A stretch of DNA of 15,761 nt from Gudongella sp964607545. Lineage in GTDB: Bacteria; Bacillota; Clostridia; Tissierellales; Tissierellaceae. Where the stretch lies: contig CAZSLV010000043.1 of assembly GCA_964607545.1 (NCBI GenBank), positions 1 through 15,761 on the forward strand. The letters are read 5' to 3'. Below are positions 14,355 through 15,761 of this stretch, piece by piece. Position 1 is the stretch's first letter, and the number at the start of each line of letters is the position of its first letter. Under the pieces are notes generated by a model. That model worked only from the letters and a program-made list of their open reading frames with translations. It was not told the DNA's origin and made no database searches. Both the position numbers and the translations under genes were made by a program.

Positions 14355-14383
14355 TTTAAGGCATTAGATAAGTGTGATAAGAT
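14355..14383 (+). promoter_or_regulatory. Candidate promoter of the aldolase gene
   Basis: TTTAAG (14355-14360) lies 17 bp from TAAGAT (14378-14383), with an extended -10 TG at 14375-14376. TATAAC at 14388-14393 is an alternative -10. The two divergent candidate promoters are separated by only a few bases, so one regulator could affect both. Confidence 0.4.
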
Positions 14384-14441
14384 TAAGTATAACAAAGATT
14401 TGCAAAAATTAATACTTTTTATGATGAAAGGAGAGATAAAT

Positions 14442-15374
14442 ATGGGATTAGTTACATCTAAAGAATTATTCAAAAAGGCACAGGCAGGGGGGTATGCTAT
14501 AGGAGCTTTTAATGTAAACAATATGGAGATAATCCAAGGAATTGTAGATGCTGCAAGGGAAGAAAACTCTGCCTTGATTTTACAAGTATCAGCTGGGGCG
14601 AGAAAGTATGCCAATTCTATTTACTTGAAAAAATTGGTTGAAGCAGCTATAGAAGATACAGGTTTAGATATTGTCCTCCACCTTGACCATGGAGATAGCT
14701 TTGATATATGCAAAAAATGCATTGACGATGGTTTCACATCAGTTATGATTGATGCATCCCACTACCCCCTAGAAGAAAATATTAGGATAACAAAAGAAGT
14801 TGTTGATTATGCCCATGCAAGGGGGGTTGTAGTAGAAGCAGAACTTGGCAAGCTTGCGGGTGTTGAAGATGCAGTAAATGTTTCTAAAGAAGATGCTACC
14901 TACACAGATCCTAAAGAAGCTGTAGAGTTTGTGGAAAGAACAGGGGTAGATTCTCTAGCAATAGCTATAGGAACAAGTCATGGGGCTTTTAAATTTACAG
15001 GAGATCCAAAACTAGACTTTGAAAGATTAGATACTATAGGGAAATTACTACCAAATACCCCCCTAGTCCTTCATGGGGCCTCCACAGTACTGCCAGAATT
15101 TGTAGACTTATGTAATAAGTACGGGGGAGATATACCTGGGGCAAAGGGAGTGCCAGAGGATATGCTTAGAAGGGCTGCGAAGATGAATGTTGCAAAGATT
15201 AATATTGATACAGATTTAAGACTAGCTATGACAGCTGCAATAAGACAATTTATGGCTGAAAACCCTTCTGAATTTGACCCTAGGAAGTATTTAGGACCAG
15301 CAAGAGATGCTATTAAGAAAATGGTTCAGCATAAGATAAAGAATGTCCTTGGCTCAAGTGGTTCTAATTTATAA
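14442..15374 (+). CDS. fba: Class II fructose-bisphosphate aldolase
   Basis: This 310-residue zinc enzyme of glycolysis and gluconeogenesis splits fructose 1,6-bisphosphate into dihydroxyacetone phosphate and glyceraldehyde 3-phosphate. LHLDHGDSFD (79-88) provides catalytic Asp82 and zinc ligand His83. Glu134 (VEAELG), His180 (GTSHGAFK) and His211 (VLHGAS) complete the metal site, and NINIDTDLR-type sequence (254-260) binds phosphate. The length and the SHGAFKF motif fit the standard Firmicutes type and not the tagatose branch, though tagatose-bisphosphate activity cannot be excluded. ATG 14442 is preferred to TTG 14400 because AAAGGAGAG (14427-14435) lies six bases upstream. The next gene starts 12 bp after its stop. 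Confidence 0.95.
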   Translation: MGLVTSKELFKKAQAGGYAIGAFNVNNMEIIQGIVDAAREENSALILQVSAGARKYANSIYLKKLVEAAIEDTGLDIVLHLDHGDSFDICKKCIDDGFTSVMIDASHYPLEENIRITKEVVDYAHARGVVVEAELGKLAGVEDAVNVSKEDATYTDPKEAVEFVERTGVDSLAIAIGTSHGAFKFTGDPKLDFERLDTIGKLLPNTPLVLHGASTVLPEFVDLCNKYGGDIPGAKGVPEDMLRRAAKMNVAKINIDTDLRLAMTAAIRQFMAENPSEFDPRKYLGPARDAIKKMVQHKIKNVLGSSGSNL

Positions 15375-15386
15375 GGTGGGGATTAA

Positions 15387-15761
15387 ATGTATGATTTTCC
15401 AGAAATAGATGAAGTTCATAAAATGCTTGATGAGATTGCTGAAAAATTACCCATTGAATTCTTTAAGGAATTAAACGAGGGTGTAGTCTTATTACCCAAT
15501 AGAAAGTACCATCCAAAGAGTCAACCCAATAGACCACTTTATATAATGGGGGAGTACCATAAATCTATAACAGGCTCTCACATAAGGATTTATTATGGGT
15601 CCTTTCAAAAAGTTTTTAATGGCCTATCCTATGGGGGGGTAAAAGAAAAATTAGAATCAACCCTCTTACATGAATTTACCCACCACCTAGAAACCCTGGC
15701 AGGGGAAAAGGGTTTGGTTATAAAGGATGAAGAAGATTTATATAAATACTTAAAGGGGTAT
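15387..15761 (+). CDS. Zincin-like metalloprotease, 5' part only
   Basis: The first 125 codons are open to the window edge and the 3' end lies outside. ATG 15387 has GGTGGGG (15375-15381) five bases upstream and follows the aldolase stop by 12 bp. The protein contains LLHEFTHHLE (93-102), a HExxH zinc-binding motif of the small stand-alone zincin family. Ahead of it are beta-strand-like stretches (GVVLLPN, LYIMGEY, HIRIYYG). There is no signal peptide, so it is probably cytosolic. Substrates of this family are unknown to me. It is probably co-transcribed with fba, a pairing with no obvious functional logic. Confidence 0.75.
   Translation, partial: MYDFPEIDEVHKMLDEIAEKLPIEFFKELNEGVVLLPNRKYHPKSQPNRPLYIMGEYHKSITGSHIRIYYGSFQKVFNGLSYGGVKEKLESTLLHEFTHHLETLAGEKGLVIKDEEDLYKYLKGY

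Overview
The window reads as a low-GC, anaerobic Gram-positive (Firmicutes). The proteins suggest Clostridia or Tissierellia, but that placement is inferred from protein character only. Supporting signs are strong AGGAGG-type ribosome binding sites, TTG/GTG starts, hairpin-plus-T terminators, one sortase-type anchored protein and one S-layer-homology (SLH) protein, tryptophanase, and FtsEX with a coiled-coil partner. Genes are densely packed. No stretch longer than 300 bases lacks a gene. I see no rRNA, tRNA, CRISPR array, transposase or phage gene.

Layout. (1) 40-2130: a strong promoter drives a two-domain fasciclin surface protein with a C-terminal cell-wall sorting signal. A regulator follows 13 bp later, combining an XRE-type DNA-binding domain with a CarH-like cobalamin-binding module, and the unit ends in a terminator overlapping its stop codon. 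(2) 2131-2987: a structured intergenic stretch leads into a sirtuin deacetylase. (3) 3034-5120: an HD-domain protein overlaps a tryptophanase-type beta-eliminating lyase. Their shared promoter has a perfect inverted repeat in its spacer. (4) 5145-5866: manganese superoxide dismutase behind a near-consensus Fur box, with its own terminator. (5) 5872-8277: a YkvA/DUF1232 protein, a secreted SLH protein and an EamA-type exporter, in the same orientation and closely spaced. (6) 8288-10953, minus strand: a secreted coiled-coil protein, FtsE and FtsX, essentially without gaps. (7) 10980-14266, minus strand: a serC-type aminotransferase, a serA-type dehydrogenase and a DUF1015 protein, 11 bp apart, ending in a terminator. 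(8) 14355-15761: class II fructose-bisphosphate aldolase followed by the start of a zincin-type metalloprotease cut by the window edge.

How the genes fit together. The minus-strand metabolic unit would take 3-phosphoglycerate to phosphoserine. No phosphoserine phosphatase is present and the DUF1015 protein sits where that step would be expected. FtsEX would drive division-site peptidoglycan hydrolysis through the coiled-coil protein, which itself has no recognisable hydrolase domain. The fasciclin/B12-regulator pair looks like a surface adhesin co-transcribed with a cobalamin-responsive, possibly light-responsive, regulator. I consider that pair and the DUF1015 context the most promising leads.
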